The translations under genes and the position numbers were made by a program. Shown here piece by piece: positions 1 to 9,399 of a stretch of 64,000 nt of DNA (position 1 is its first letter; each line of letters begins with the position of its first letter). The notes under the pieces were generated by a model. That model saw nothing but the letters and a program-made list of their open reading frames with translations, had not been told where the DNA came from and did not search any database. The DNA is from Xanthomonas sp. AM6 (lineage in GTDB: Bacteria; Pseudomonadota; Gammaproteobacteria; Xanthomonadales; Xanthomonadaceae), in NCBI RefSeq assembly GCF_025665335.1, contig NZ_CP106869.1:381001-445000 (forward strand), in the 5' to 3' direction.

Positions 1-433
1 ACATGGCGATGATCAGCACGATCACGCCGACCATCAGCCCGCGCAGCACCGCGCCGGCGACGTAGCCCCACAGGATCACCCAGTTCGGCATCGGGCTGAC
101 CAGCAGCTCCTCGACGTGGCGGCCGAACTTGGCGCCGAAGAATGAGGAGCTGATGTTGCCGTAGCTGTTCTGGATCACGCTCATCATCACCAGGCCGGGA
201 ACGATGAACTGCATGTAGCTGTAGCCGCCCATGTCGCCCACGCGCGAGCCGATCAGGCCGCCGAAGATCAGGAAGTACAGGGTCATGGTGATCGCCGGCG
301 GCACCAGGGTCTGGCCCCAGATGCGCAGGATGCGCTTGACCTCGCGGCGCACGACGGTGCCCAGCGCGACCCAGTTGCGCCGGGTCGGCGTGGCCGCGGG
401 GAGAAGCGGTTGCGGAGTGCTTGTGGTGTTCAT
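1..433 (-). CDS. yadH: ABC-2 type transport permease, YadH-like (partial)
   Basis: The first 144 residues of an inner-membrane ABC-2 permease that runs off the left edge; the family is about 250 residues long. Read on the minus strand from the ATG at 433, it shows a basic cytoplasmic start, a hydrophobic segment rich in Leu/Ile/Phe/Gly, and the PGLVMMSVIQNSYGN region typical of YadH/DrrB-type permeases. It lies 22 bp downstream of the ATPase gene at 456-1478, so the two probably form one operon and one exporter. The substrate is not evident. Confidence 0.85.
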   Translation of the reverse strand, partial: MNTTSTPQPLLPAATPTRRNWVALGTVVRREVKRILRIWGQTLVPPAITMTLYFLIFGGLIGSRVGDMGGYSYMQFIVPGLVMMSVIQNSYGNISSSFFGAKFGRHVEELLVSPMPNWVILWGYVAGAVLRGLMVGVIVLIIAM

Positions 434-455
434 CGTCGTCCAGCGGAAGAGGGGA

Positions 456-1478
456 TCAGGCGGCGGGGGATGGCTTCGGCGGATCTGCGGCCGCCGGGCC
501 TGCGGGGCTCGCGGACGCAGGCTGGTCCCCCCGGTTGTCGCCGGTGAGGCGCACGAACAGTTCCTCCAGGCGGTTGCTCTTGGTGCGCATCGAGCGCACG
601 CGGATGCCGGCGCTGCCGAGCGCGGCGAACACGCGGTTGAGGTCCATCGCCCGCGGCATGTCCAGGTCCAGCGTGTGCGCGTCCTGCGCCAGCAAGGTGG
701 TGCCCTCGATCGCCGGCAGCTGCGCCGGCAGTTCGCCGTCGATGTCCAGCAGGAAGCCTTCGACGTCGAGCTTGGCCAGCAGTTCGCGCATCGGTCCCTG
801 CTCGACGATGCGGCCGCGGTCGATGATCGCCAGGTTGCGGCACAGGCTCTCGGCTTCCTCCAGGTAGTGCGTGGTCAGGATGATGGTGGTGCCGGCGGCG
901 TTGATCTCGCGCAGCACGCGCCACATGTCGCGGCGGATCTCGATGTCCACGCCGGCGGTGGGCTCGTCCAGGATCAGCAGGCGCGGCTGGGTCATCATCG
1001 CGCGGGCGATCATCAGCCGCCGCTTCATGCCGCCGGACAGGGTGCGGCTCATCACCTGCGCCTTGTCCCACAGGTGGGCGCGCTTGAGTTCCACTTCGGC
1101 CAGGCGCTCGGCCTCGGCCCGCGGCATGCCGTAGAAGCCGGCGTAGTTGACCAGGATGTCGAAGGGCTTCTCGAACAGGTTGAAGTTGATCTCCTGCGGG
1201 ACCAGGCCGAGCAGGCGCATCGCCGCGCTGCGCTGGGTGGCCAGGTCGGTGCCGAATACCTCGACCTGGCCGGCGCTGAGGTTCACCAGCGAGCTGATGA
1301 TGCCGATCAGGGTGGACTTGCCGGCGCCGTTGGGGCCGAGCAGGGCGAAGAAGTCGCCGGGCAGCACGTCCAGCGACACGCCGTGCAGCGCCTGCACGCC
1401 GTTGTCGTAGGTCTTGCGCAGCTCGCGCACGCGCAATGCGGGGGCGTTCGGGAGCGGGGTCGGGGACGGGGAAGTCAA
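456..1478 (-). CDS. yadG: ABC transporter ATP-binding protein, YadG-like
   Basis: The ATPase subunit of an ABC exporter, 340 residues. Walker A GPNGAGKST is at residues 48-56, the Q-loop VPQE near 93-96, signature LSGGM at 147-151, Walker B LLILDEP near 167-173 and the H-loop His at 204. Sequence beyond the ABC core, including a C-terminal SNRLEELFVRLTG, matches the layout of E. coli YadG. The last 30 residues are Ala/Pro-rich and low complexity. Its partner is the permease immediately downstream. Substrate unknown. Confidence 0.93.
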   Translation of the reverse strand: MTSPSPTPLPNAPALRVRELRKTYDNGVQALHGVSLDVLPGDFFALLGPNGAGKSTLIGIISSLVNLSAGQVEVFGTDLATQRSAAMRLLGLVPQEINFNLFEKPFDILVNYAGFYGMPRAEAERLAEVELKRAHLWDKAQVMSRTLSGGMKRRLMIARAMMTQPRLLILDEPTAGVDIEIRRDMWRVLREINAAGTTIILTTHYLEEAESLCRNLAIIDRGRIVEQGPMRELLAKLDVEGFLLDIDGELPAQLPAIEGTTLLAQDAHTLDLDMPRAMDLNRVFAALGSAGIRVRSMRTKSNRLEELFVRLTGDNRGDQPASASPAGPAAADPPKPSPAA

Positions 1479-1528
1479 AGCCAGAGCCTTTTGCGCCTTG
1501 TTGACGGCGCCGGAGAAATGCAGCCGCT

Positions 1529-1534
1529 ATTATA
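1529..1534 (-). promoter_or_regulatory. Candidate -10 element upstream of yadG
   Basis: The minus strand reads TATAAT here, about 45 bp before the yadG start. No convincing -35 lies 16-18 bp upstream. The same AT-rich spot could also serve the divergent reductase gene on the plus strand. Confidence 0.25.
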
Positions 1535-1580
1535 GGAGACCTCGCGGGCCCGGCCCCGGCTACAGACTGTTGCATCCTTC

Positions 1581-2330
1581 GTGCCTGCCCAATATCCGCT
1601 CAAACTGGTCGACCGCCACATGCTGGCCCCGGCCGTGGGCCATTACCGCTTCGTCCGCGACGACGGCCAGCCGTTGCCGTTCGTCCCCGGCCAGTTCATC
1701 CAGGTGCATTTCCACTACGCCGACGGCACCGCGGCCAAGCGCAGCTATTCGCTGGCCACCCGCCACGACCCGGCGCAGCCGGCCGATGCGACGGTCGAGA
1801 TCGCGGTCAGCTTCGTCGCCGGCGGCGCGGCCACGGCGCTGTTCGAAGGCCTGGAGATCGGCGGGCAGGTCTGCGCCAGCGGCCCGTACGGCCGTTTCTG
1901 CCTGAACCACGGCGACAGCAACCGCCGCTACCTGCTGATCGCCACCGGCACCGGCGTCACTCCCTACCGGTCGATGCTGCCGCTGCTGGAAGCGGCGATG
2001 GCCGAGCGCGGCGTGGAAGTGGTGCTGCTGCTGGGCGCGCGCGCGCCGGCCGAGCTGCTGTACGGCGACGAGTTCCGCGCCTTCGCCGACGCGCATCCGC
2101 GCTTCCGCTTCGTGCCGTGTTTCTCGCGCGAACTGCCCGCTGCACCGCATGCGGACGTGCGCCACGGCTACGTGCAGCAGTTCCTCGGCGAGTTCGCGCC
2201 GCAGGCCGACGGCGATATCGCCTATCTGTGCGGCAATCCGAACATGGTCGACGCCTGCTTCGATGCGCTGAAAGAGGCGGGTCTGCCGGTGCAGCACATC
2301 CGCCGCGAGAAGTACGTCAGCAGCAAGTAG
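1581..2330 (+). CDS. fpr: Ferredoxin--NADP reductase
   Basis: An FAD flavoprotein of 249 residues that exchanges electrons between NADP(H) and ferredoxin or flavodoxin in the cytoplasm. The FAD-binding motif RSYS is at residues 54-57, the NADP-binding loop GTGVTP at 123-128 and the C-terminal nicotinamide motif CGNPNM at 217-222. It ends in EKYVSSK, a Fpr-like terminus. The start is a GTG at 1581 and the length fits bacterial Fpr. It is transcribed divergently from yadG. Confidence 0.92.
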   Translation: MPAQYPLKLVDRHMLAPAVGHYRFVRDDGQPLPFVPGQFIQVHFHYADGTAAKRSYSLATRHDPAQPADATVEIAVSFVAGGAATALFEGLEIGGQVCASGPYGRFCLNHGDSNRRYLLIATGTGVTPYRSMLPLLEAAMAERGVEVVLLLGARAPAELLYGDEFRAFADAHPRFRFVPCFSRELPAAPHADVRHGYVQQFLGEFAPQADGDIAYLCGNPNMVDACFDALKEAGLPVQHIRREKYVSSK

Positions 2331-2443
2331 CGCCTGCGCGCCGTCGCTCGCCATGCGCCGGCGCCTGGTGGCTCGCTTCCTGCCCGCGCCGGACATCGCT
2401 CCGGGCGCTGCAGTGTTTGCTCGGCAGGGGACGCGCGCCTCGG

Positions 2444-3337
2444 CTACGCGGCCGAGGTCAGGCGTTGCCGGGTGTCCTTGATGTCCTTGCCCGGCGGCAT
2501 GCCGAACATGCGGCCGTATTCGCGCGTGAACTGTGGAACGCTTTCGTAATCCACCGCCGAGGCCGCCCGGCCGATCGTCGCGCCTTCCGCCAACAACAGA
2601 CGCCTGGCCTCGATCAGGCGCAGCTGCTTCTGGAACTGCAGCGGGGTCAGCGAGGTGATCGCGCGGAAGTGCACATGGAACGTCGACAGGCTCATTCCCG
2701 CCGCGTCCGCCAGCTGCTCCATGCGCAACGGCCTGGCGAAGTCCGAGCGGATCCTGGCCACCGCGCGGCCCACCCGCCGGGCATGGCTGTCGGTGACGCC
2801 CAGCGCGCGCATCGCGCCGCCGTGTCGCCCCGACAGCAGCTAGTAGTGCAGCTCGCGCAGCAACTGCGGGCCCAGCACGGGGACCGACGCGGGGCGGTCC
2901 AGCAGGCGGATGAGCCTGTCCGCGGTGTCGGCGACTTCCGCCTCGGTCGGATCGACGCGTACCGGCGACCCCATCGCGAAAGGGGTCGTGCCCATCTCGG
3001 CCACCAGCGATGCGATCGTGGCCGGATCCAGCTCCACCACGCAGGCGTAGTAGGGCGCGGCGAGCGAGGCACGGGTGATCTGGCTGACCGTGGGCACTTC
3101 CGCGGTGACCAGCAGGGACTCGCCGGCACCGAAGTCGTAGCTGCTACTGCCCATCGTGACCTGCTTCCTGCCCTGCAGCACCAGCGCCACCAGCGGCCTG
3201 CAGATGGCGTAGTGCAATGGCGTCGGCCGGGTCTCGCGCAGGATCGCAAGCCCGGGCAAGGGCGTGCGCGCGACCCCGGCCTCGTCGACGTTCGCATCGG
3301 CGTAGCGACGCGCGGTTTCCAACAGATTCGCAGGCAT
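2444..3337 (-). pseudogene. AraC-family regulator interrupted by an amber codon
   Basis: Two reading frames in the same phase together make one AraC-type regulator of about 297 residues. The N-terminal part (from 3337) is the AraC_N type ligand domain and ends ...LLRELHY. A TAG at 2837-2839 follows, and reading resumes with LLSGRHGGAMRALGVTDS and a C-terminal double helix-turn-helix (PLRMEQLADAAGMSLSTFH, then DYESVPQFTREYGRMFG). Relatives usually have Trp at the stop position, so a TGG to TAG change is the simplest explanation. It faces an SDR gene that is also broken. Confidence 0.85.
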
Positions 3338-3576
3338 AAGCAGACCCTAGCGCGTGGCCGCAGCGGGCACAATCGAGTTGGATGATTGGGCAAGAAATCC
3401 GGAAGAAAAGGCAGGGGTGCGCTGAGTTTTGCGGTGATGAAATGAGGGGTTCTTGAGGTTCGTTGGTGCGAATTCGGGACGAATAGGCAAGAAATGGGCG
3501 GGATCGGGAAACTGCGCGAGGGCGTTCCGTCCGATCGTCTCTCCACCCCGCAACATCCACCCTGCTGGAGATCCCC

Positions 3577-4331
3577 ATGACGTCGATCACCCTCATCACC
3601 GGTGCCAACCGCGGCCTCGGCCGCAATACCGCCATCAGCATCGCCCGCCGTGGCGGCGATGTCGTTCTGACCTACCGCAACGGCGCCGACCAGGCCAAGG
3701 CCGTCGTCGCCGAAATCGAAGCGATGGGCCGCAAGGCGGTGGCGCTGCCACTGGACGTAAGCGACGTGGCGTCCTTCGGCGCCTTCGCCGACGCGGTGCG
3801 CAGCGCCTTGTCCGGCACCTGGTCCCGGACCGGCTTCGACCACCTGCTCAACAATGCCGGCCATGGCGAGATGGCCATGCTCGCAGAGACGACGAAGCCC
3901 AGTTCGATGCGCTGTTCGACACCCACGTCAAAGGCGTGTACTTCCTGACCCAGGCGCTGCTGCCGCTGATCGCCGATGGCGGTCGCATCGTGAATTTCTC
4001 CTCCGGCCTGACCCGCGTGTCGATGCCGGGCTTCTCTGCCTACGCGGCCGCCAAGGGCGCCGTCGAGATCCTGTCGGTCTACATGGCCAAGGAATTCGGT
4101 GGCCGCGGCATCGCGGTGAACACCGTGGCCCCGGGCGCGATCGAAACCGACTTCCTGGGCGGCGCCGTGCGCGACCTGCCCGATCTGAACAAGCAGTTCG
4201 CCGACATGACCGCCCTGGGGCGCGTGGGCGTGCCCGACGACATCGGCCCGATGGTCGCCAGCCTGCTCGGCCCGGACAACCGCTGGGTCAACGCGCAGCG
4301 GATCGAGGTGTCCGGTGGCCAGGCCATCTGA
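3577..4331 (+). pseudogene. SDR-family oxidoreductase with a frameshift
   Basis: A short-chain dehydrogenase of the classical type split by one missing base near 3894. The first part carries the cofactor motif TGANRGLG (residues 8-15) and NNAG; after ...GEMAMLAETT the frame shifts, and the other frame continues EAQFDALFDTHVKGVYFL, a Ser-Tyr-Lys type active site (SSG...YAAAKGA), PGAIETDF and the end VSGGQAI. The span of 755 bp is one base short of 252 codons. It is divergent from the amber-interrupted AraC gene, its likely regulator. A sequencing error is possible. Confidence 0.85.
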
Positions 4332-4483
4332 CCTGCGGGTCGACCTCGCGGGCGGCAACCAGCCACGTCGTGGCAGCGGCGCAGCTGGTGGCGGGCGAAC
4401 GAACCGCTGGTGCGCCAGGGATGGTTCGTTGCGCGCAGCTCGCTACGGCGCCGTCGCCGTGCCGAAGACCTGGACGTGCTGCC

Positions 4484-5239
4484 TTAGTCCGGAACGCCTA
4501 CGGCGGAGAGCATTCCCAGAACCTCATCGTAGTTGCCGTTTGCCTCGGCATGGCGAAGAAACTTCGCGCGTTCCACGATGATCTCCTTGGGGGTGGTTTC
4601 TGCATGCAGAAGCGCCAGAGCCTCATCGAGGAATTCGTCCAAGGGCATGGCGTGCTCGTCGTTGCCCTGGCCGAACAGCTTGGTGCGCACGCCGGGAGGC
4701 GCCAGTTCGACGACTTGCACCTTGGTACCGGCCAATTGAACGCGCAGGCTCTCGGTAAACGAGTGCACGGCCGCTTTGGTGGCGCTGTACGTGATGGCAG
4801 CCGGGAACGGAACGAACGCCAGTGCGGAACTGACGTTGATGATGACGCTGTCGTTGTTCCTGGCAAGTTGCGGCAAGAACGCATAGGTCATGCGGATGGT
4901 GCCGAGCAGGTTGATGGCGATCGCCTCTTCGGCGGCCTTCAGGGATTCCGGCTTGAAGACGTTCTCGCTCGGCATGATGCCGGCATTGTTGATGACCACA
5001 TTCAGGTCGGGATAGCGTTCGGCCGCCAGGCGGCTCGCTTCGACGACGGCAGCCGCGTCTGCAATGTCGAGTTCGATGGCCTCAATGCCCGGATGCTCGG
5101 CGGTAATCTGATCCAGCAGTTCCTTCTTGCGCCCTGAGACGATGACGGTGTTGCCGGCCTGCTGGAGCCGCAGCGCCAGCCCAAGTCCGATGCCGGAGGT
5201 AGAGCCGGTAATGAGAATCGTATTGCCGTTGTTCTTCAC
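4484..5239 (-). CDS. SDR-family oxidoreductase, DltE-like
   Basis: A cytoplasmic NAD(P)-dependent short-chain dehydrogenase of 251 residues. The cofactor loop TGSTSGIGLG is at residues 11-20, NNAGIM near 86-91, the catalytic Ser in NVSSA and the YSATKAA motif with catalytic Tyr and Lys near 151-157. The C-terminal stretch with PPGVRTKLFG and a lid rich in Glu resembles the DltE/YciK-like group. It is divergent from a TetR gene with two operator-like palindromes between them, so it is probably repressed by that TetR. The substrate is unknown. Confidence 0.9.
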   Translation of the reverse strand: MKNNGNTILITGSTSGIGLGLALRLQQAGNTVIVSGRKKELLDQITAEHPGIEAIELDIADAAAVVEASRLAAERYPDLNVVINNAGIMPSENVFKPESLKAAEEAIAINLLGTIRMTYAFLPQLARNNDSVIINVSSALAFVPFPAAITYSATKAAVHSFTESLRVQLAGTKVQVVELAPPGVRTKLFGQGNDEHAMPLDEFLDEALALLHAETTPKEIIVERAKFLRHAEANGNYDEVLGMLSAVGVPD

Positions 5240-5274
5240 GGATATCTCCTGAGTGGGGAAAGAGGTAGAATTAA

Positions 5275-5292
5275 AGCGGACAGTAGTCCGTT
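5275..5292. promoter_or_regulatory. TetR operator candidate, copy 1
   Basis: AGCGGACAGTAGTCCGTT, an imperfect inverted repeat with the same GGACA/TGTCC core as the perfect copy 29 bp to the right. It lies in the divergent promoter region between the SDR and TetR genes. Confidence 0.6.
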
Positions 5293-5303
5293 TCGTGGAC
5301 GGT

Positions 5304-5321
5304 AACGGACAGTTGTCCGTT
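5304..5321. promoter_or_regulatory. TetR operator candidate, copy 2
   Basis: AACGGACAGTTGTCCGTT, a perfect inverted repeat of two 8-bp arms around GT. It sits 11 bp before the TetR ATG, as expected for autoregulation and control of the divergent SDR gene. Confidence 0.65.
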
Positions 5322-5332
5322 TGTCAACGAAT

Positions 5333-5929
5333 ATGTCGAAAGGAAAAAGTGTGGAGAAGCCGAAGCGGTCTGATGCATTGCAGAACCGGGAGCGCATTTT
5401 GTCCGTGGCGCTCGCGGAATTGGTTCGTTCAGCCGATGTCCCACTGAGCACGATTGCCAAGAAGGCGGGCGTGGGGCAGGCCACCTTCTACCGGCATTTC
5501 CCGACCCGAGAGGCACTGGTGATAGAGGTCTATCGCCACGAAATGCTGCAGGTCACAGGGTTCGCCGAGCACTTACTGAAGACGCTCCCCCCTGAGCGGG
5601 CACTGCGCGAGTGGATGAACCGCTTGGCGGAGTACGCCATCACCAAAGCAGGCCTGGCTGGCGCATTTCGGGAAGTTGCCAACGCGAAGGAGTGCGCAGG
5701 TAACGAGGGCTATGCTCCGGTGATCGCTGCCGCGCAGATGCTGCTCGATGCGAACGAGAAGGCTGGAACGATCCGGCCGGGGATCACCGCGGACAAATTC
5801 TTCCTGGCCATCGCGGGTATCTGGCAAATCGACGTTACCGAGGACTGGCAGCCACGCCTGACCTGGCTCATGGATACGGTCATGGAGGGCTTGTGCGCGG
5901 GCGCTCCCGGACGGGCGGCAGCCGGGTAA
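5333..5929 (+). CDS. TetR/AcrR-family transcriptional regulator
   Basis: A one-component repressor of about 198 residues. The N-terminal TetR helix-turn-helix includes VPLSTIAKKAGVGQATFYRHF, followed by FPTREALVIEVY, the usual helix-4 start. The C-terminal part is a variable ligand domain. The ATG at 5333 is used here; an in-frame TTG at 5321 overlaps the operator and a GTG at 5351 follows a purine-rich AAAGGAAAAA, so the exact start is uncertain. It is divergent from the SDR at 4484-5239, its probable target. Confidence 0.9.
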   Translation: MSKGKSVEKPKRSDALQNRERILSVALAELVRSADVPLSTIAKKAGVGQATFYRHFPTREALVIEVYRHEMLQVTGFAEHLLKTLPPERALREWMNRLAEYAITKAGLAGAFREVANAKECAGNEGYAPVIAAAQMLLDANEKAGTIRPGITADKFFLAIAGIWQIDVTEDWQPRLTWLMDTVMEGLCAGAPGRAAAG

Positions 5930-5982
5930 CGGGCTCGCCTTCTTTCGGCAGGGAAAGGGCCGTGTTCATCACGCTGTCTCTG

Positions 5983-6900
5983 CTAGTTCTTCAGCTTGCC
6001 TTGCTTGAGCTGTTCCCACAGTTCCTCGGCTTGCTGAGATAAAAGCCCGGTGTGCCGGATGAGACAGATGTCCACGCTGATATCCCAGTCCGTGCGCCCG
6101 GGCGCCGCATGGACAAGCCGTCCCTTCTCGACATCATCGTCCACCAGCGTGCGCGGCAGCCAGGCGACCCCTGCCCCGGAGCGGCACATGGCCAGCAACG
6201 TCGCTGCGAGGTCGGACGTCAGTGCAGGTGCCAAGCGGGCTTCCACTTCCTTGAACTTTGGATGCCCCGACACGATGCGCCCCAAGCCGGAGTCTGCGCT
6301 GTAAGACAAGAGTGGAAGATCACCACTGGAGGTGAGCGACCAAAGTGGGCGCCCGTCGCCGTCTTCGCCAGGCGCACTGAATGGTTGCAGCACATCGCTG
6401 CCTACGACGACCCGTTCGAACTGTTCCGAATCCAGTCCTGGACGCATACCGGGATGGTGGTGACAGAGCAGGAACTGCGCTGCGCCTTGCAGCATCAGTT
6501 TTTCGCATGCCCTGAGCGTGTCGGAGATCAGCTGAAACGCTCCGATCCCGCTGTTCGATTCTATTCGCCTGACAAAGGACGGGAAGAAGGTGAAGGACAG
6601 AACGTGCGTTGCAAGAAATGCCAACGCAGGCTTGTGCAGTCCAGCCACCGTTAAAGCCTCTTGTCGAGCCGCATAAATCGCCGTCGCCAGTCCCGATGCC
6701 TTGCGGATGAAGGCCTCCCCGGCCGGGGTCATCAGCACTTCTTTGCGCGAACGGACAAACAAAGGCGTGCCCAACCATTCTTCGAGGGCATGAATGCGTC
6801 TGCTGAAAGCAGGCTGGGTGACAAAGCGACGTTCCGCTGCGCGCGAGAAATTCAGTGTCTCAGCCAACGCCAAGCAGTCTTCGAGCCAGGTCAGTTCCAT
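5983..6900 (-). CDS. LysR-family transcriptional regulator, HypT-like
   Basis: A 305-residue LysR regulator. The N-terminal winged helix-turn-helix contains LNFSRAAERRFVTQPAFSRRIHALEEWLGTPLFVR (from about residue 16), with the unusual RFVTQPAFSRRI variant seen in the HypT/YjiE branch. The rest is a periplasmic-binding-type effector domain. It is divergent from the tartrate dehydratase gene, with 156 bp between the starts, so it is likely its regulator. It converges on the TetR gene. Confidence 0.9.
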   Translation of the reverse strand: MELTWLEDCLALAETLNFSRAAERRFVTQPAFSRRIHALEEWLGTPLFVRSRKEVLMTPAGEAFIRKASGLATAIYAARQEALTVAGLHKPALAFLATHVLSFTFFPSFVRRIESNSGIGAFQLISDTLRACEKLMLQGAAQFLLCHHHPGMRPGLDSEQFERVVVGSDVLQPFSAPGEDGDGRPLWSLTSSGDLPLLSYSADSGLGRIVSGHPKFKEVEARLAPALTSDLAATLLAMCRSGAGVAWLPRTLVDDDVEKGRLVHAAPGRTDWDISVDICLIRHTGLLSQQAEELWEQLKQGKLKN

Positions 6901-7056
6901 GATGCCGATTGTGCATCAAGCGTAGAAAAAAGGCATTGGCAGCACTTGGGGAATGGCCATTACTCTTTGACGCGGGCTTGCAGCGCCACGACAAACAGGT
7001 GCAGCGACTTCGGCAGACCCATAACGCAATCGAACCCGAAAAAGGTGGAATGTCCA

Positions 7057-8220
7057 ATGCGCATCACCGATGTTGTCGAAATTACCAAGCCGATCTCCTC
7101 GCCAATCCGCAACGCCTACATCGACTTCTCCAAAATGACCGCGAGTCTCGTGGCGGTGGTCACCGATCAGGTCCGCGACGGTCGCCGGGTCGTTGGCTAC
7201 GGCTTCAATTCCAATGGGCGCTACGGACAAGGCGGTTTGATCCGCGAGCGCTTCCGCGATCGCATTCTGGAGGCCGAGAGCGACTCGCTGTGCAACGACG
7301 CTGGCGACAACCTGGACCCTTCTAGGATTTGGAAGGCAATGATGTCCAACGAGAAACCCGGTGGCCATGGTGAGCGTTCAGTGGCGGTAGGCACGCTTGA
7401 CATGGCGATCTGGGACGCCACCGCCAAGATCGCCGGCATGCCACTGTTTCGCTACCTTGCCCAGATGAAGGGCAGGGAAGCCAACCCCCGGGTATTCGTC
7501 TATGCAGCCGGCGGCTACTACTACCCAGGCAAGGACAACAGCGCTCTGCGCAAGGAGATGCGCGGCTATCTCGAGCGCGGCTACAACGTGGTCAAAATGA
7601 AAATCGGTGGCGCCTCCCTGGACGAGGATCGCGGGCGGATCGAGTCGGTGCTGGAAGAGATTGGCAGCGAGGCACGTTTGGCGGTAGATGCCAATGGTCG
7701 CTTTGACTTGGAGACTGGCATTGCCTACGCCAAGATGCTGCGCGAATACCCCTTGTTCTGGTATGAAGAGGTAGGCGATCCGCTCGACTACGCGCTGCAG
7801 GCCAGCCTGAGCGAATTTTATCCTGGGCCAATGGCGACCGGCGAGAACCTGTTTTCGCACCAGGACGCACGCAATCTGCTTCGCTATGGCGGCATGCGTC
7901 CGGATCGCGATTACCTGCAGTTCGATTGTGCGCTGTCTTATGGCTTGGTCGAATATCTCCGCACGCTTGAAGTCCTAGCGCAGTTCGGTTGGTCTCCCGC
8001 ACGCTGCATCCCGCATGGCGGACATCAGATGTCGCTCAACATCGCGGCAGGATTGGGCTTGGGCGGCAATGAAAGTTATCCGGACTTGTTCCAGCCCTAT
8101 GGTGGGTTCCCGGATGGGGTGAAAGTTCAGGACGGCCATATTCTGATGCCCGAGTTGCCGGGCATTGGTTTCGAGGGCAAGTCCGACCTCATCGAAGTGA
8201 TGCGCGGGCTTGCTGAGTAG
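7057..8220 (+). CDS. tarD: D(-)-tartrate dehydratase, enolase superfamily
   Basis: A 387-residue member of the mandelate racemase group of the enolase superfamily, which dehydrates D-tartrate to oxaloacetate. The sequence closely resembles the characterised Bradyrhizobium TarD as I remember it, with residue numbers offset by two. Metal ligands are Asp211 (VDANGR), Glu237 (YEE) and Glu263 (GEN); the general base/acid pair is Lys182 in the KMK motif and His320 in IPHGGHQM. The ATG at 7057 follows a GGTGGA ribosome site. A LysR gene is divergent upstream. No tartrate transporter is next to it. Confidence 0.9.
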   Translation: MRITDVVEITKPISSPIRNAYIDFSKMTASLVAVVTDQVRDGRRVVGYGFNSNGRYGQGGLIRERFRDRILEAESDSLCNDAGDNLDPSRIWKAMMSNEKPGGHGERSVAVGTLDMAIWDATAKIAGMPLFRYLAQMKGREANPRVFVYAAGGYYYPGKDNSALRKEMRGYLERGYNVVKMKIGGASLDEDRGRIESVLEEIGSEARLAVDANGRFDLETGIAYAKMLREYPLFWYEEVGDPLDYALQASLSEFYPGPMATGENLFSHQDARNLLRYGGMRPDRDYLQFDCALSYGLVEYLRTLEVLAQFGWSPARCIPHGGHQMSLNIAAGLGLGGNESYPDLFQPYGGFPDGVKVQDGHILMPELPGIGFEGKSDLIEVMRGLAE

Positions 8221-8428
8221 AGGTCGGGCCAATGGCGACAGCGGCGCCTTCTCGCTGCGGGCATGGGCTGGTGCAGGCGCGGGTCCAATCATCCAAAAAG
8301 GGAAGCTCATTCGTATTCTACGGACGTAGCTTCGTCCTGCGCGATCATCTGTGTGTTCCCGCACAATAGGAGATCGATCCGCACGTCACGCGACACCTTC
8401 AATCAACGATCATCCAGAGGAGATCAAC

Positions 8429-9169
8429 ATGAAGATCGGCATTATCGGCGCGGGAAACATCGGCGCTACGCTTGCACGAAAGCTGGCAGCGGCCGGACAT
8501 GCAGTGAAGCTTGCCGGTTCGAAGGGACCTGACGACGTCCGCGAGAAGGCCAGGGAGGTCGGCGCGGTCCCGGTTGCCGCGCAGGATGCGGTCATGGACG
8601 TCGACGCGATCGTTCTTTCGATCCCGTTCGCGAAGATCCCCGAGGTCGCCGGTGTCTTTGCCGAGGTGCCGGCCGGCGTGGTGGTGATCGATACCTCCAA
8701 CTATTACCCGATGCGCGACGGGAACGTCGCGGAGGTCGACGGCGGCAAGCCGGAAAGCGTCTGGTCGAGCGAACAGCTGGGCCGGCCAGTGGTGAAAGCG
8801 TTCAACGCGGTCCTCGCGCAGACGCTCGCCGAAGGTGGCGCGGCGGCCGGTACGGCCAATCGAATCGCGATCCCGGTCGCAGGCGACGATGCGCATGCCA
8901 AGGCGATCGCGTGCGAGCTGGTGAACGAAACCGGTTTCGATGCGCTGGATGCCGGCGATCTTGCGAATTCATGGCGCCAGCAACCGGGCACGCCCGCCTA
9001 TTGCACGGAACTGACGCTGCCTGATCTTCAGGATGCGCTGTCGGCGGCCGACAAGGCGCGCGCACCCGGCGATCGCGAGGCTCTGATCAAGAGCTTCATG
9101 GCGGAGAAGTCCGCCCTCAGTCACGAGCAGACCGTCGCGCGCAATCGTGAAGTCACCGCTCCACGTTGA
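8429..9169 (+). CDS. NADPH-dependent F420 reductase-type oxidoreductase
   Basis: A 246-residue Rossmann-fold protein of the F420-dependent NADP oxidoreductase family. The dinucleotide motif GIIGAGNIGATLARKL starts at residue 4, followed by LAGSKGPDD, a loop that suits NADP, and IPFAKIPEV. Family members in bacteria without F420 act on unknown substrates. The ATG at 8429 follows GAGGAG. It is the first gene after tarD but 208 bp away, so co-transcription is not certain. Confidence 0.82.
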   Translation: MKIGIIGAGNIGATLARKLAAAGHAVKLAGSKGPDDVREKAREVGAVPVAAQDAVMDVDAIVLSIPFAKIPEVAGVFAEVPAGVVVIDTSNYYPMRDGNVAEVDGGKPESVWSSEQLGRPVVKAFNAVLAQTLAEGGAAAGTANRIAIPVAGDDAHAKAIACELVNETGFDALDAGDLANSWRQQPGTPAYCTELTLPDLQDALSAADKARAPGDREALIKSFMAEKSALSHEQTVARNREVTAPR

Positions 9170-9399
9170 GCTGACAGGGCCCGATCGAAAATAGCGGGTA
9201 CGCCTCCCGTCGGACCGATCCTTCCGCGATCGGGGATAGACATCAACATCGAAATTCCTGGCCCCGGCCACATCGGAAAACCCCGCCCTCGAACTGGGCG
9301 CGGCCGGCCGCAAGAGAAAAGGCGCGAACTCGCTTGGACCGGACGCGATAGACGCCGAAGCGCTACCCAGCAGAGCCCGCGCGGTCCCACACCGCTGCC

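Noticed and set aside
231..1535. Long plus-strand frame over yadG
   Set aside because: Antisense of a well supported ABC ATPase gene; composition is typical of a shadow frame in high-GC DNA.
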